From Collinsella sp. (GTDB lineage: Bacteria > Actinomycetota > Coriobacteriia > Coriobacteriales > Coriobacteriaceae), in NCBI GenBank assembly GCA_018381235.1, contig JAGZSF010000001.1, forward strand, positions 62,001 through 126,000: DNA of 64,000 nt, written 5' to 3'. The translations under genes and the position numbers were made by a program. The number at the start of each line of letters is the position of its first letter. Within the stretch, counting starts at the first letter, position 1. This document shows, piece by piece, positions 17,150 to 26,243 of the stretch. Under the pieces are notes generated by a model, which saw only the letters and a program-made list of their open reading frames with translations, had not been told where the DNA came from and did not search any database.

Positions 17150-18454
17150 CTAGATCTCGGCCTCCGCATGGTCTCGCTGCGCCTCGGGCAGCTCCCCGTA
17201 GAGCGGATGGTCTTCGAGCCTAAAGCGCTCGACCTGTTCGGGAGTGCGACCGCGCACAAAGAGCCACGAGCGATCGATCGGCGTCGCCATGAGCGTGCTG
17301 GGCAGCGCGTCGGCGCGGTCGGAAAACACCCGGGCACTCTCGGGATCCTGGAACGCCAGCACCAGATGCGTGTCGCAGTTGCCCATGATGGAGCGTGCGC
17401 GTGCCTCGCCATAGAGCGCATCGAGCTGGTTGGTCGACTGCAGCAGCAGCGTTGCCCAGATGTTGCGGCTTCGGATAATCGAGAGCACGTTGTCGATCTG
17501 GGGGATCTGCAGATTTGCGAAGTCATCGAGCATAAAGCGCACGGGCACGGGCAGGCTGCCGTCGGGCTGCCTATCGGCTTCACGAATGAGGCCCATAAAC
17601 GCCTGCGAAATAAAGAGGCCGGTCAGCGGATCGAGATTGCGGTCAATATCGCTCACGGTTACAAACAGGGCGCAGGGGGTGTGTCCCATGGAAGCGAAGT
17701 CCACCTGATGGCACTCACGATAGAGCTGTGCCGCGCCGTCGAATCCCAGACACATGACCTTTTCGGCAAGGATGCCGACGATGCTCGCGTGCATGCGCTC
17801 GGCATTTTGCGTAATGGCGTAGCGCCGCCATAGCGAGAGGGCATAGCTTTGGGGGTCGATCGTGATCAGGTCGTCAAACAATCGACCCGTGGCACCGTCC
17901 TGCAGGTGCTCGATCAGCTTGATGACCGAGCTGATCGTCTGCTCGTCGGCGGGTAGCTGTTCGGTGACGTAGGCGATAAGACACGACAGCAGGTTTGCCG
18001 CCGCATGATCCCAAAAAGGCTGGTTGTTGTCCCCGATGGGGCAGATGGCCTTTGCCACCGAGAGGATGTCCTGCTGGTTGGGCCTGCCGTCCGCCTTGCA
18101 GCGAATGTGCCTCAGGGGGTTGTAGCCGCAGCGCTCGATGCCGGGCGCAAGGGCCGGGACGGTGTTGAGGTCGGCGAAGTTGAGACATTGCACGCGGTAA
18201 CCGTGGGCTGCCAGCACGGGTCCCACTTCGCGACAGAGCGTGCCTTTGGTGTCGAGCACGATGTAGCTTGCGTTCATTTGCAGCAGGTTGGGCTTGAGGA
18301 CGTTTCGGGTCTTGCCGGCTCCCGAGGGGCCGATCACAAGTGCGTTGTTGTTGAGTCCCGTTTGGCGGGTGTCGCAGGAAAGCGTTCGATCCTTGGCGAG
18401 GATGGTGGACGATGCGGACTCAGATGCGGCGAGGCGGCTGGCGAGGTTAGACAT
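17150..18454 (-). CDS. TraG/VirD4-like coupling ATPase (short form)
   Basis: A 434-residue ATPase related to type IV coupling proteins, which feed DNA to conjugation pores. Walker A GPSGAGKT is at residues 42-49, Walker B is in RFMLDDFANLQIP, and ATLLLQSTNQLDALYG matches the TraG block near the sensor region. Classical members are ~600 residues with N-terminal membrane helices; none is seen here, so the protein is probably soluble. ATG 18454 follows aaggagg. It overlaps the ClpP-like gene by 8 bp. No relaxase or pore genes are in the window. Confidence 0.75.
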   Translation of the reverse strand: MSNLASRLAASESASSTILAKDRTLSCDTRQTGLNNNALVIGPSGAGKTRNVLKPNLLQMNASYIVLDTKGTLCREVGPVLAAHGYRVQCLNFADLNTVPALAPGIERCGYNPLRHIRCKADGRPNQQDILSVAKAICPIGDNNQPFWDHAAANLLSCLIAYVTEQLPADEQTISSVIKLIEHLQDGATGRLFDDLITIDPQSYALSLWRRYAITQNAERMHASIVGILAEKVMCLGFDGAAQLYRECHQVDFASMGHTPCALFVTVSDIDRNLDPLTGLFISQAFMGLIREADRQPDGSLPVPVRFMLDDFANLQIPQIDNVLSIIRSRNIWATLLLQSTNQLDALYGEARARSIMGNCDTHLVLAFQDPESARVFSDRADALPSTLMATPIDRSWLFVRGRTPEQVERFRLEDHPLYGELPEAQRDHAEAEI

Positions 18455-19064
18455 GGGCGACCTCCTTGGTGGTCGAGAGGATTTCGTGGGCAAAGCCGAG
18501 CTCGACGGCGCGCTCGGCCGAAAGGTAGGTGTCTTTTGCAGTGAGGGACTGGATGCGCTTGGGCGTGAGGCCGCTGCGGTCCGAGAGGATTTGCGTGAGG
18601 GTCTTGCGGGTCTGCATGAGACGCCGGCTGGTTTCCTGCAGCGCAAGTGCCGAGCCGCCTGCCCCCTGGGGGATCAGCGGGTCGTGAATCATGAGCTCTG
18701 CATGGGGCGCCATACGGCGATCGTCGCCGCCCATAAAGATCACGGCACCCATGGACGCGGCGAATTCCAGGCAGACGGTGCGGATGGGGCACGATGCGAG
18801 GCGCATGGCGTCATAGATCGCAAGACCCGATCGCACGCTTCCGCCGGCGCTGGCGACAAATATGGTGATGGGGCGGCTGGGGTCGGTGGCATCGAGCAGG
18901 CGGATCTGCTGGCATAGGTCGTGGGCCATCGGGGTTTCGATGTTTCCCATGACGGAGAGCTCGCGACGGGCGAGCATCTCATCGTAAATGCTGGTGAGCG
19001 TGATACCTCGGGCGGATTCACGCATGGTGAGGGGGCTGATGATGGGGGAATGATTGGTGTCCAT
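18447..19064 (-). CDS. ClpP-like serine protease
   Basis: A 205-residue ClpP/Clp-protease superfamily member. The oxyanion strand SAGGSVRSGLAIYDAM is intact and the triad can be placed: Ser104 in FAASMGAV, His127 in LMIHDPL, Asp178 in AKDTYLS. Standard ClpP works with a Clp ATPase; here the neighbour is a TraG-like ATPase, and the two reading frames overlap. The sequence diverges from housekeeping ClpP outside the active site, so this is probably an accessory paralogue. RBS gaaagggg precedes the ATG. Confidence 0.8.
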   Translation of the reverse strand: MDTNHSPIISPLTMRESARGITLTSIYDEMLARRELSVMGNIETPMAHDLCQQIRLLDATDPSRPITIFVASAGGSVRSGLAIYDAMRLASCPIRTVCLEFAASMGAVIFMGGDDRRMAPHAELMIHDPLIPQGAGGSALALQETSRRLMQTRKTLTQILSDRSGLTPKRIQSLTAKDTYLSAERAVELGFAHEILSTTKEVAHV

Positions 19065-19127
19065 GAGGACCCCTTTCTGTTGGTTGTGTTGTGGAATAGG
19101 ATTGTTGCCCGCGGAGGGGCTGGCGGG

Positions 19128-20018
19128 CTACAGGGTTTGTCCGAGCCTGAGATCGAGCTCGGTTGTGGGGCAGACTGCCTGTTCGTGCGGCTCGCAAGCG
19201 CCAAAGGCTCCAAAGCGATGGAGCGTTGCGGCGGGCGTGGTGTAGGCGAGCCGCAGCTGATGCTCGACAGGGGCACATCCGTCATTTTTGTAATGAGCCG
19301 CGTAGTACTGCGCGATGCTGGCGTTCATCTCGCTGCCATTGCGATGGCGCTCAAACTGGCGTCTGCAGGTCTCGATGATCTTTGCTACCGACTTGGGTGC
19401 CGTCGTGGGAACAAGGGCGAGATAGCCCTCAAATAGCTCGTTGATGCTCAGGAGGCACAGCAGGTCGATCAGCGTCCTTATGGCTGCTTCCTCGGCGGAA
19501 AAGTGCGCGGTCATGCGGTTATATCGGTTGCGGTCGACGATGGCCGCATGGGGTCTTGGAGTTTTCTGCCCCGTGGCCCCGGGCTTTTGCCGCGCCTGTG
19601 TATTGAGCTCGACGTTGCAGCGCTTGAGGCCGTCCAACGGAAGGAACAGTGCGGTGCGCAGGGTGTTCCGCTTGCTTTCGAGTTCATGACGCTCGTCGGG
19701 TTCCCATTCGAGCTTGAGTTTCGTGTCGAGCGCCGTAAGCATATGGGCTAGGCAGCCTACGGTAAGAACGTACGAATCGTTGTCGCGTTTTGGGGCATAG
19801 GGGTCTGTCAGCTTGCGAATGTCGGGGTCGCCCATGATCTTTGTGCAGTGCTTCAGCAGTTGAGGGTGGTCGGCCAAGATCGTCGCGAGCGGTAGCGACG
19901 CGTAGTTCTTGATGGTCGCGGCAGCAAAGGCGGCGTCATACTCGTTTGCATATGCTCGCTCAATTCGGGCATCCAGAATGCTTTTCTTATCGCCGTCTTC
20001 AGCGTGGTGGTTTGTCAT
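19128..20018 (-). CDS. hypothetical protein, first gene of the ClpP-TraG module
   Basis: A 296-residue protein I do not recognise. It is soluble by appearance, largely helical, and rich in Arg, Leu and Ala. Landmarks are an acidic/His N-terminus (TNHHAEDGDKKS), LRTALFLPLDGLKRCNVEL in the middle and TLIDLLCLLSINELFEGYL near residue 200. ATG 20018 is chosen because ggag lies five bases upstream; the frame stays open further but with low-complexity CATCA-type repeats. It is 63 bp before the ClpP-like gene on the same strand and probably belongs to the same transcript. Confidence 0.6.
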   Translation of the reverse strand: MTNHHAEDGDKKSILDARIERAYANEYDAAFAAATIKNYASLPLATILADHPQLLKHCTKIMGDPDIRKLTDPYAPKRDNDSYVLTVGCLAHMLTALDTKLKLEWEPDERHELESKRNTLRTALFLPLDGLKRCNVELNTQARQKPGATGQKTPRPHAAIVDRNRYNRMTAHFSAEEAAIRTLIDLLCLLSINELFEGYLALVPTTAPKSVAKIIETCRRQFERHRNGSEMNASIAQYYAAHYKNDGCAPVEHQLRLAYTTPAATLHRFGAFGACEPHEQAVCPTTELDLRLGQTL

Positions 20019-20507
20019 AGCTTCTCCAATCGGTTGATGTTCGTGCTGTTTGTTGATGTGCTGGTTGTCGTGAGTGATGCGCTTGCCGTGGGTGATGTGC
20101 TGACGTTGGGGTGCTATGCGGTTTTCAATGAGCCCGTGAGGCAGTTGCTGCAGGGGCGGGATGGAACGGCCCATGCAAGGCGGAAGGCATCGTGCTCAAA
20201 ATCGAGACAGCAATGCCCTGGGTGCCTCACATGTGGCAGTTACCTCATTAAGTTGTCATTGCGTTTGGGGTTGTACTTTGCTGATCTTCCTTCTCTTACA
20301 CGCTAAAACTCAAACTTCATATGCTCGATCTACTTAAAACCGCAACGGCGGTCTTTTATCAACTTATATGTCGGAACGCGTCTTTGCAAGTACTTTTTTG
20401 TCTTTGTTTCAAATGGGGTGGTTTTGCAACCGTCATACGCGCGCTGTGCGAACGTGCCCCGGCTCGGATAAGATGGTGCGCGATAAAAACGATGCAAGGA
20501 GGCACAT
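20019..20507. other. divergent intergenic region
   Basis: About 490 bp between divergent genes. It is AT-richer than its flanks, especially 20280-20420. The left part carries repeated catca/tgttgatg words; a weak terminator-like hairpin (accgc-aacg-gcggt, then ctttt) is near 20338-20356. No coding sequence or confident promoter was identified. Confidence 0.4.
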
Positions 20508-21350
20508 ATGGCAATTAAAGCCATCGCAATGGATATCGACGGTACGCTCACCAACGACCAGAAAGTGATTAGCCCGCGTACGCGCGAGAAGCTGCTCGCG
20601 GCGCAGGAGTCGGGCATTAAGCTCATCTTGGCTTCGGGTCGTCCCGCATGGGGTCTTCACGCCCTGGCCCAGGAGCTCGACCTTCAGAGTCATGATGGTT
20701 TGCTGGTGGCCTTTAACGGCGCTCACGTCGTCGATGCCCAGACCGACGAAGTGCTGTTCGATCAGGCTATGCCTGCCGACGAATTGCATCGCCTGATTGA
20801 TCACCTGCGTAATTTTGACGTGATCCCTATGATTTCGCTCGGTCGCGATCTGCACGTTGAGGACTCGTACCATTGCATGATCACGCTGCCTGACGGCTCG
20901 CAGAAAAACATCGTCAAGTATGAGCGCGACGCGTGCGATCTTAAGATTCGCGAGGTGGAGAGCCTGCATGAGGTCGCTGATGCTTATCCCGTGGACAAGC
21001 TGCTGACGGCAGGCGATCCGGCCTACCTGCAGGCACATTACGAGGAGATGTATGCGCCCTTTACCCAGACGCTTTCGGGCATGTTTACGGCCGACTGGTA
21101 CTTTGAGTACACGGCGCCTGGTATCGACAAGGCCCGCGCGCTCGAGGGTGCCCTGCCCAAGCTCGGCATCGATGCCAGCGAGGTCGTCTCGTTTGGCGAC
21201 GGCCAGAACGACAAGTCCATGATTGAGTGGGCCGGCACCGGTGTTGCCATGGGCAACGCCGTCGATGAGGTCAAGGCCGTGGCCCAGATGGTGACCGCCA
21301 ATAATAACGAAGACGGCATTGCGGTGGCGCTGGATAAGCTGTTGGGTTAG
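20508..21350 (+). CDS. Cof-type HAD hydrolase
   Basis: A 280-residue haloacid dehalogenase superfamily phosphatase of the Cof/YidA type. Motif I is AMDIDGTLTN with the nucleophile Asp, motif II LASGRP, motif III Lys in the GIDKARAL region and motif IV SFGDGQNDKSMIEWAG; the C2 cap sits between. Such enzymes remove phosphate from sugar phosphates, flavin or PLP; the substrate cannot be read from sequence. ATG follows aaggagg. A terminator separates it from the next HAD gene. Confidence 0.88.
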   Translation: MAIKAIAMDIDGTLTNDQKVISPRTREKLLAAQESGIKLILASGRPAWGLHALAQELDLQSHDGLLVAFNGAHVVDAQTDEVLFDQAMPADELHRLIDHLRNFDVIPMISLGRDLHVEDSYHCMITLPDGSQKNIVKYERDACDLKIREVESLHEVADAYPVDKLLTAGDPAYLQAHYEEMYAPFTQTLSGMFTADWYFEYTAPGIDKARALEGALPKLGIDASEVVSFGDGQNDKSMIEWAGTGVAMGNAVDEVKAVAQMVTANNNEDGIAVALDKLLG

Positions 21351-21372
21351 AATCGCCGATAGTGCATGGCTC

Positions 21373-21398
21373 GGGCGTCCGCTTGCGGGCGCCCTTTT
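21373..21398 (+). terminator. terminator between the two HAD genes
   Basis: Ten-base stem gggcgtccgc / gcgggcgccc with a two-base loop (one G-U pair), followed by tttt. Confidence 0.8.
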
Positions 21399-21413
21399 GT
21401 TAGGGAGGGTGCC

Positions 21414-22073
21414 GTGTCCGCATTTCCGTTCGACGCCGTTATCTTTGACATGGACGGCGTGATTGTCGATACCGAGTATTACTACCTGGGCGAGACTGCC
21501 GCGTTTGCCAAGGAGCTTGGGCTTAACCTGACTCAAGAGGAGTTGAATGGGCAGGTCGGTACTTCGCACCAGTTCTTCCTGCATATGCTGGTCGATTGGT
21601 TTGAGCGCGCCGGTAAGGGGCATTTCACTGGCGAGGAAGCGTTGGCCCGTTGGAACGAGTGGGCGCATAAGCGTCCGCGCGACTATCAGGCTTTGATTAA
21701 CCCAGGCGCCGTGGATACGATTCGAGAGCTGCCGCGTCGTGGCGTTCGCGTGGCGCTTGCCAGCTCGTCTCCCATGGATAGCATCGAGGAAGTGCTCAAT
21801 GCGTGCGGGCTGTCGGATGCCTTTGAGTATGTGGTGAGCGGCGAGCAGTTTAAGGAGAGCAAGCCCGAGCCCGACATCTACCTGCATGCGCTGGACCTGC
21901 TGGGGCTGCCCGCGAATCGCTGCTGCTGCGTTGAGGATTCGGTGCCTGGCATCACTGCCGGCAAGCGAGCCGGCCTGACAGTTATTGCCAAGCGCGAGGA
22001 GCGCTTTGGCTTTAGCCAGGATGCCGCGGACAAGATTATCGACCAGCTGCCGGAGCTGCTCGCGCTTTCTTAG
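21414..22073 (+). CDS. HAD-IA phosphatase, beta-phosphoglucomutase-like
   Basis: A 219-residue HAD family protein. Motif I FDMDGVIVDTE is followed by a helical C1 cap (residues ~17-80), then LASSSPMDSIEEVL, a lysine in FKESKPEPDIYLHAL and CVEDSVPGITAGKRAG. The DGVIVDTE form is shared by beta-phosphoglucomutases and sugar-phosphate phosphatases, so either activity is possible. GTG 21414 is chosen for its agggaggg RBS. It follows the Cof-type gene by 63 bp. Confidence 0.85.
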   Translation: MSAFPFDAVIFDMDGVIVDTEYYYLGETAAFAKELGLNLTQEELNGQVGTSHQFFLHMLVDWFERAGKGHFTGEEALARWNEWAHKRPRDYQALINPGAVDTIRELPRRGVRVALASSSPMDSIEEVLNACGLSDAFEYVVSGEQFKESKPEPDIYLHALDLLGLPANRCCCVEDSVPGITAGKRAGLTVIAKREERFGFSQDAADKIIDQLPELLALS

Positions 22074-22157
22074 GAGCGCGGTAGTTGCGCGTTTTTCGGG
22101 TCAGATGAGTAAATACCCGACATTTTGGTGCGGCAGCAAGCATACTTTATGCTAATG

Positions 22158-22196
22158 CGGGCTTAAGGGCTTGTTGAATGCCCTTAAGCCCGTTTT
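22158..22196 (+). terminator. terminator after the HAD genes
   Basis: Perfect 13-base stem (22158-22170 with 22180-22192) and nine-base loop, followed by tttta. It lies 28 bases before the GntR gene start, so it may also act in that gene's leader. Confidence 0.85.
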
Positions 22197-22223
22197 AGAA
22201 TTAATTGTGCTGGGAGAGGGTAT

Positions 22224-22967
22224 ATGCCACCGACTGAAGGACTAACTGACGGTAAAGCAGCGATACCGCTGTACCAACAGGTTATCGATATCATTAAAAA
22301 CGAAATCAATTCCGGTGCCTACAAGGCGGGCGCGCGGATACCCAACGAATTCGAATTGGCTGAGAGCTATAAAGTTGGCCGCGTTACCGTGCGACGCGCT
22401 ATTGAGGAGCTCGTCCAGCAGGGCTATCTAACGAAGCGACAGGGGAAAGGCACGTTCGTCAATGCCCCCAAGCTCAAGCGCAAGATTCGCCAGAAGGATG
22501 ACGTCCAGAGTTTTTCGGACGCATGCCGCGTTAACGGAATGGAGCCGGGGGCGTGCGTCATTTCGAGAAAGATACTGCCGGCAGATTCTACCGAAGCGCA
22601 GTTCTTTGGTGTTCCCGTTGGAACTGATTTGATTTGCGTTGAGCGTGTACGTACTGCCGATGGAGTCCCCGTCATGCTCGAGAACAACATATACGTTTAC
22701 GAGGACAACGCCTATCTATCAACGGCACCTCTATCTAACCAATCCATTTTTGAGTTCGTGCGCAACCGAACGGGCCGCACGCCCGCGTTTACCGACCCGT
22801 GCACGCTCGAGATCGCGTGCGCGTCGCCCGAGGTCGCTCGGCTGTTGGCAGTTCCCGTTGGCGAACCCTTGTTTTATATGGAAGCCTTCTTTTTCGATGA
22901 GCAGCGGCGGCCGTTTATCATCGGTCGTCAGCGGATCGTTGGGTCTCGCTACGTTTTTGACATCTAG
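22224..22967 (+). CDS. GntR family regulator with UTRA domain (HutC type)
   Basis: A 247-residue repressor. The N-terminal winged helix reads PLYQQVIDIIKNEINSG, RIPNEFELAE, VGRVTVRRAIEELVQQG and GKGTFV; the C-terminal ligand domain is the UTRA fold (FFGVPVGTDLICVERVR, then LLAVPVGEPLFYMEA). Members sense sugar phosphates or amino compounds. It stands directly upstream of, and in the same direction as, the long catabolic operon starting at 23186, so it is the obvious candidate regulator. A hairpin follows its stop. Confidence 0.88.
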   Translation: MPPTEGLTDGKAAIPLYQQVIDIIKNEINSGAYKAGARIPNEFELAESYKVGRVTVRRAIEELVQQGYLTKRQGKGTFVNAPKLKRKIRQKDDVQSFSDACRVNGMEPGACVISRKILPADSTEAQFFGVPVGTDLICVERVRTADGVPVMLENNIYVYEDNAYLSTAPLSNQSIFEFVRNRTGRTPAFTDPCTLEIACASPEVARLLAVPVGEPLFYMEAFFFDEQRRPFIIGRQRIVGSRYVFDI

Positions 22968-22979
22968 GACATTGCGAAT

Positions 22980-23015
22980 GGAAACGCCCGGTGGATCATC
23001 TCACCGGGCGTTTCC
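22980..23015 (+). terminator. hairpin terminator after the GntR gene
   Basis: Perfect 14-base stem (22980-22993 with 23002-23015), T-rich only inside the right arm. Separates the regulator from the operon promoter. Confidence 0.7.
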
Positions 23016-23077
23016 ATACCGTTCACGGCGCGAACACAACCGTTCAACCGCGTTGCGGCAATCAGTTTGAAATTATC

Positions 23078-23106
23078 TTGATGAAGGAAAAAGCTGCTGG
23101 TAATCT
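23078..23106 (+). promoter_or_regulatory. promoter of the catabolic operon
   Basis: TTGATG (23078-23083), a 17-base spacer and TAATCT (23101-23106). Predicted start near 23113, just before the palindrome at 23121. Confidence 0.5.
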
Positions 23107-23120
23107 ATGGGACGTCATAG

Positions 23121-23143
23121 AACGTTTGCATTGTGCAAACGTT
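23121..23143 (+). promoter_or_regulatory. palindromic operator of the catabolic operon
   Basis: Perfect inverted repeat AACGTTTGCA-ttg-TGCAAACGTT, 42 bases before the transporter start and just after the predicted transcription start. The position suits a repressor roadblock. Its shape is more LacI-like than typical GntR/HutC sites, so the cognate protein is uncertain. Confidence 0.65.
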
Positions 23144-23185
23144 GAAGCGAGATGCGATGCAGTCTCGAGTTCTTTGGAGGTATCT

Positions 23186-24649
23186 ATGTCAGATACGAAG
23201 GCGAAGAAGACAAACAGACGTTTTAAGTTCAAATTACCGCATGTCTATACGATCATGTTCTTGCTGATCGTTGTCTTTGCGGTCCTGACTTGGATCGTTC
23301 CCTCTGGTCAGTATCAGCGCAAGACGATTTCGACAGCGGCGGGCGAGCGTGAAGTCGCCGTTGCTGGAACCTATGAACAGGTCGATAAGAACTACACCGA
23401 TTCCGAGACCGGCGAGACCATCAATCTGGGTCAGGATATCTTCGCGGTCCTGCAAGCGCCCACCAAGGGTATCCAAGAGGCTGCCGACGTCGTTGCGTTC
23501 GTCTTATTGATTGGCGGATCGTTCGCGATCATCACCAAGACCAACGCTTTGAATGCCGGCATGAGCCGTGTGATTAAAAAGCTCAAGAACAAGGACATCC
23601 TCATCATTCCCATCACGATGACATTGCTGTCCATTTGCGGCACTACGTTTGGTATGTCTGAGGAAGCCCTGCCGTTCTATGCCATCTTCATTCCCATCAT
23701 GATGGGTATCGGTTATGACTCGATGACGGCATTCATCATCTGCTTCCTTGGTCCTAACCTGGGATATTGTGCTTCGACCATCGACCCGTTTAATGTTTTG
23801 ATCGCCCAAGGCATCATTGGCATCGAGGGTAATCCGCAACTGTGGCTGCGCGCCGTTTCTTGGGTCATCTTCACTGCCGTCGGTATCGCATGGGCCATGC
23901 GCTACGCCATGCGCGTCAAGAAAAACCCCGAGTCGTCCATTGTGTACGAGGACGATAAGCTCAAGCGTATTGAGTTTTCCGTGACCGATGCCTCCATCGA
24001 GGAAGAGTTCACTATCCGTCAGAAGCTCGTGCTTATCGATTTTGCTTGCGGTATGGGCATTATCGTCTGGGGTCTTGTTACCCAGGGCTGGTACATGAAT
24101 GAGATTTCCGCCGTGTTCCTTGGCATGGGCTTGCTTGCCGGTATCCTGGGCGGCCTTGACCAGCAGACGATCGCAGAGGAGTTCGTTAAGGGTCTCGCCG
24201 ACTTTGCGTACGCTGCCATCGTTATCGGTATCGCTCGCGGTATTCTGGTCATCGCCGAGGGCGGCATGATCATCGACACCATCCTCCAGGCGCTCGCTAC
24301 CGCGCTTGCCGGTGCACCCGCCGCCGTCTACACCACGTTTATGTATATCGTCCTTGGCCTGCTCTCTTTGCTGGTTCCCTCGAGTTCTGGCCTGGCGGCG
24401 CTCACCATGCCCGTTATGGGCCCCCTGACCGAGCTCATGGGCCTCAATCCCGAGGCGGCCGTCACCGCGCTCCAGTTTGCCAACCAGACCATCAACACCA
24501 TCAGTCCCGTGGCGGGCATGACGGTCGCCGGCCTTGCCGTGGCTAGGATTTCGTTTGGCCAATGGTGGAAGACCATTTGGAAGTTCTTCATTTTCATGGT
24601 CGTCTTTGGCCTGATCGTAACGGCAATCTCTGGCATGCTTCCGGTGTAG
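23186..24649 (+). CDS. YfcC family transporter
   Basis: A 487-residue polytopic membrane protein of the YfcC/DcuC-related group (ion-coupled uptake of amino acids, peptides or carboxylates). Landmarks are the first helix with TWIVPSGQYQR, the re-entrant ICGTTFGMSEEALPFYAIF with its acidic pair, GPNLGYCASTIDPFNVLIAQ, and the mirrored LVPSSSGLAALTMPVMGPL. About 12 helices are predicted. ATG 23186 follows ggagg. As first gene of the operon it should import the substrate degraded by the enzymes downstream. Confidence 0.8.
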   Translation: MSDTKAKKTNRRFKFKLPHVYTIMFLLIVVFAVLTWIVPSGQYQRKTISTAAGEREVAVAGTYEQVDKNYTDSETGETINLGQDIFAVLQAPTKGIQEAADVVAFVLLIGGSFAIITKTNALNAGMSRVIKKLKNKDILIIPITMTLLSICGTTFGMSEEALPFYAIFIPIMMGIGYDSMTAFIICFLGPNLGYCASTIDPFNVLIAQGIIGIEGNPQLWLRAVSWVIFTAVGIAWAMRYAMRVKKNPESSIVYEDDKLKRIEFSVTDASIEEEFTIRQKLVLIDFACGMGIIVWGLVTQGWYMNEISAVFLGMGLLAGILGGLDQQTIAEEFVKGLADFAYAAIVIGIARGILVIAEGGMIIDTILQALATALAGAPAAVYTTFMYIVLGLLSLLVPSSSGLAALTMPVMGPLTELMGLNPEAAVTALQFANQTINTISPVAGMTVAGLAVARISFGQWWKTIWKFFIFMVVFGLIVTAISGMLPV

Positions 24650-24658
24650 GTGGTTGTG

Positions 24659-26242
24659 ATGTCTGATCGTTTGACGGTCCTGACGTCTAAGAGCGTCTTT
24701 ACCGGTACGGGGGACCTGCCGTTTGAAGGTTTCGTAGCGGTCCGTGGCAATCGAATTGAGGCTGTTGGCACCAAGTGTGAGGTAGCTTCGTATTTGACCC
24801 AGGCGGACGAGGTAGTTGACCTGGGCGACCGCACTGTCATGCCTGGCCTGATCGATGTGCATACCTTCTATACAGGTTGGGCGCTGCGGACGTTGGGGTC
24901 TGATCTGTCCGGCATCGATGATGCCAAAGAGGCCGTGTCGCTCTTGCGTGCATGGAAAGAAGATCATCCGGATTGCGCGGCGGCTTTTGGCCACAACCTA
25001 CCCGAAACGTTGGCATCGGATGCCGAGAACGCAAATACGGCAGCTGTGTTTGACGATTGTTTTGGCGATATCCCTGTCGTCTGCTTTACATCGGGTGCGG
25101 AGACTTGCGTTCTCAATGCTGCCGCCAGTGCGCGATACGGCTTTACACCCCAGGCGTGCTATGCCGAGAAGATCTGGCGCATGATGAGCGATTTCCTCGC
25201 GCTGCCCGAGGTGCGTGCCGGGTATTCGGACTACATGAGCATGCTTAACGAGCGCGGCGTTACCGCCATCAAGGAAATGGCGTTTGATGACTACTACGGC
25301 TTTGCCGACGAAATGGCTCGCCGTGAGGAATCTGGTGAGCTGACGGTTCGCGTCTCTATGATGTCGCAGCCGGTGGGTGCCGGTGCAAATCTGGCATATG
25401 CCCGCGAGGCGCGAGAGCGCTTCCGGGGACCGTTCGTTCGTTTTTCTGGCTTCAACCGTATGACCGATCGCGGCGTATGGGCGGGGCTTGCCGAGATGAT
25501 TGATCCCTATGAGGACACGGCCGATGCGGGCGCTGCCGGCAAGACGGTCGTCGAGGAGCCAGAGTGGGATCTGATTGAGAACGAGCTGCGTGCAATTGAT
25601 GCTGACGGCTTCCGATATTCCTTGCATTGCCAGGGCGATGGCGCCGTTCGTCGCACCGTGGCGCTCTATGCCTCGCTGCCTCGAGACGAGCATGGACGGA
25701 TGCTTCGTCGCCATGCGATTACCGATCTCGAGAACTCTGACCCGACCGATCTTGTCAAGTTTGGCAAGTTAGGTGGAATTTGCGAGGTCTATCCGCAGAT
25801 TCTGACGCTGGACCGGCGCGAGGATTGCCTGTCGATGATGCGTCGACAAATTGGCGAGACGCGACTTTTGCACAGCTGGAATCGCCGCGGCATGGAAGAT
25901 TCCGGATGCGCAGTGTGCTGTGGCACGGATTTGCCGCTGTTGATTCCGAGCTTGGGCGAGTCAATCTACAGTGCGTGCGGCGGATACTTCGACGACGGAC
26001 TGCCCGTGAATGAGGTCAACACGCTGACGCTTGTCGAGCTCTTGTGCGCTTGGACTGCCGGGGGCGCGTACGACCTGATGCGCGAAGACGAGCTGGGTAC
26101 GCTCGAGGTTGGCAAGCTTGCCGATATCTGCGTGCTCGATCGGGATGTGTTCGACCTCGATTATCGCGACGCACGCGATCTTGCGGTTGACATGACGATG
26201 TCGGACGGACAAATCGTGTTCGATCGAAATAAGGAGGCATAA
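24659..26242 (+). CDS. YtcJ-like amidohydrolase with an altered metal motif
   Basis: A 527-residue amidohydrolase superfamily protein. The N-terminal beta sandwich leads to VMPGLIDVHTFYTGW, where the usual HxH metal pair is reduced to His plus Phe. IKEMAFDDYYGFADEM, SLHCQGDGAVRRTVALYA and CGTDLPLLIPSLGESIY match YtcJ-type N-substituted-amide hydrolases. The loss of one histidine could mean single-metal chemistry or a different role. ATG 24659 lies nine bases after the transporter stop, with an aggtgg RBS overlapping that stop; the shorter GTG starts have none. It probably opens an amide bond in the imported substrate. Confidence 0.75.
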   Translation: MSDRLTVLTSKSVFTGTGDLPFEGFVAVRGNRIEAVGTKCEVASYLTQADEVVDLGDRTVMPGLIDVHTFYTGWALRTLGSDLSGIDDAKEAVSLLRAWKEDHPDCAAAFGHNLPETLASDAENANTAAVFDDCFGDIPVVCFTSGAETCVLNAAASARYGFTPQACYAEKIWRMMSDFLALPEVRAGYSDYMSMLNERGVTAIKEMAFDDYYGFADEMARREESGELTVRVSMMSQPVGAGANLAYAREARERFRGPFVRFSGFNRMTDRGVWAGLAEMIDPYEDTADAGAAGKTVVEEPEWDLIENELRAIDADGFRYSLHCQGDGAVRRTVALYASLPRDEHGRMLRRHAITDLENSDPTDLVKFGKLGGICEVYPQILTLDRREDCLSMMRRQIGETRLLHSWNRRGMEDSGCAVCCGTDLPLLIPSLGESIYSACGGYFDDGLPVNEVNTLTLVELLCAWTAGGAYDLMREDELGTLEVGKLADICVLDRDVFDLDYRDARDLAVDMTMSDGQIVFDRNKEA

Positions 26243-26243
26243 G

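Noticed and set aside
17150..20018. Complete integrative conjugative element
   Set aside because: Only a TraG-like ATPase is present; no relaxase, integrase or pore genes nearby.
20019..20174. N-terminal extension of the 296-residue hypothetical protein
   Set aside because: Repetitive CATCA-rich codons and no RBS; ATG 20018 has a good RBS.
23504..24994. 496-codon open frame antisense to the transporter
   Set aside because: Composition (His, Arg, Asp rich) and lack of RBS mark it as a shadow.
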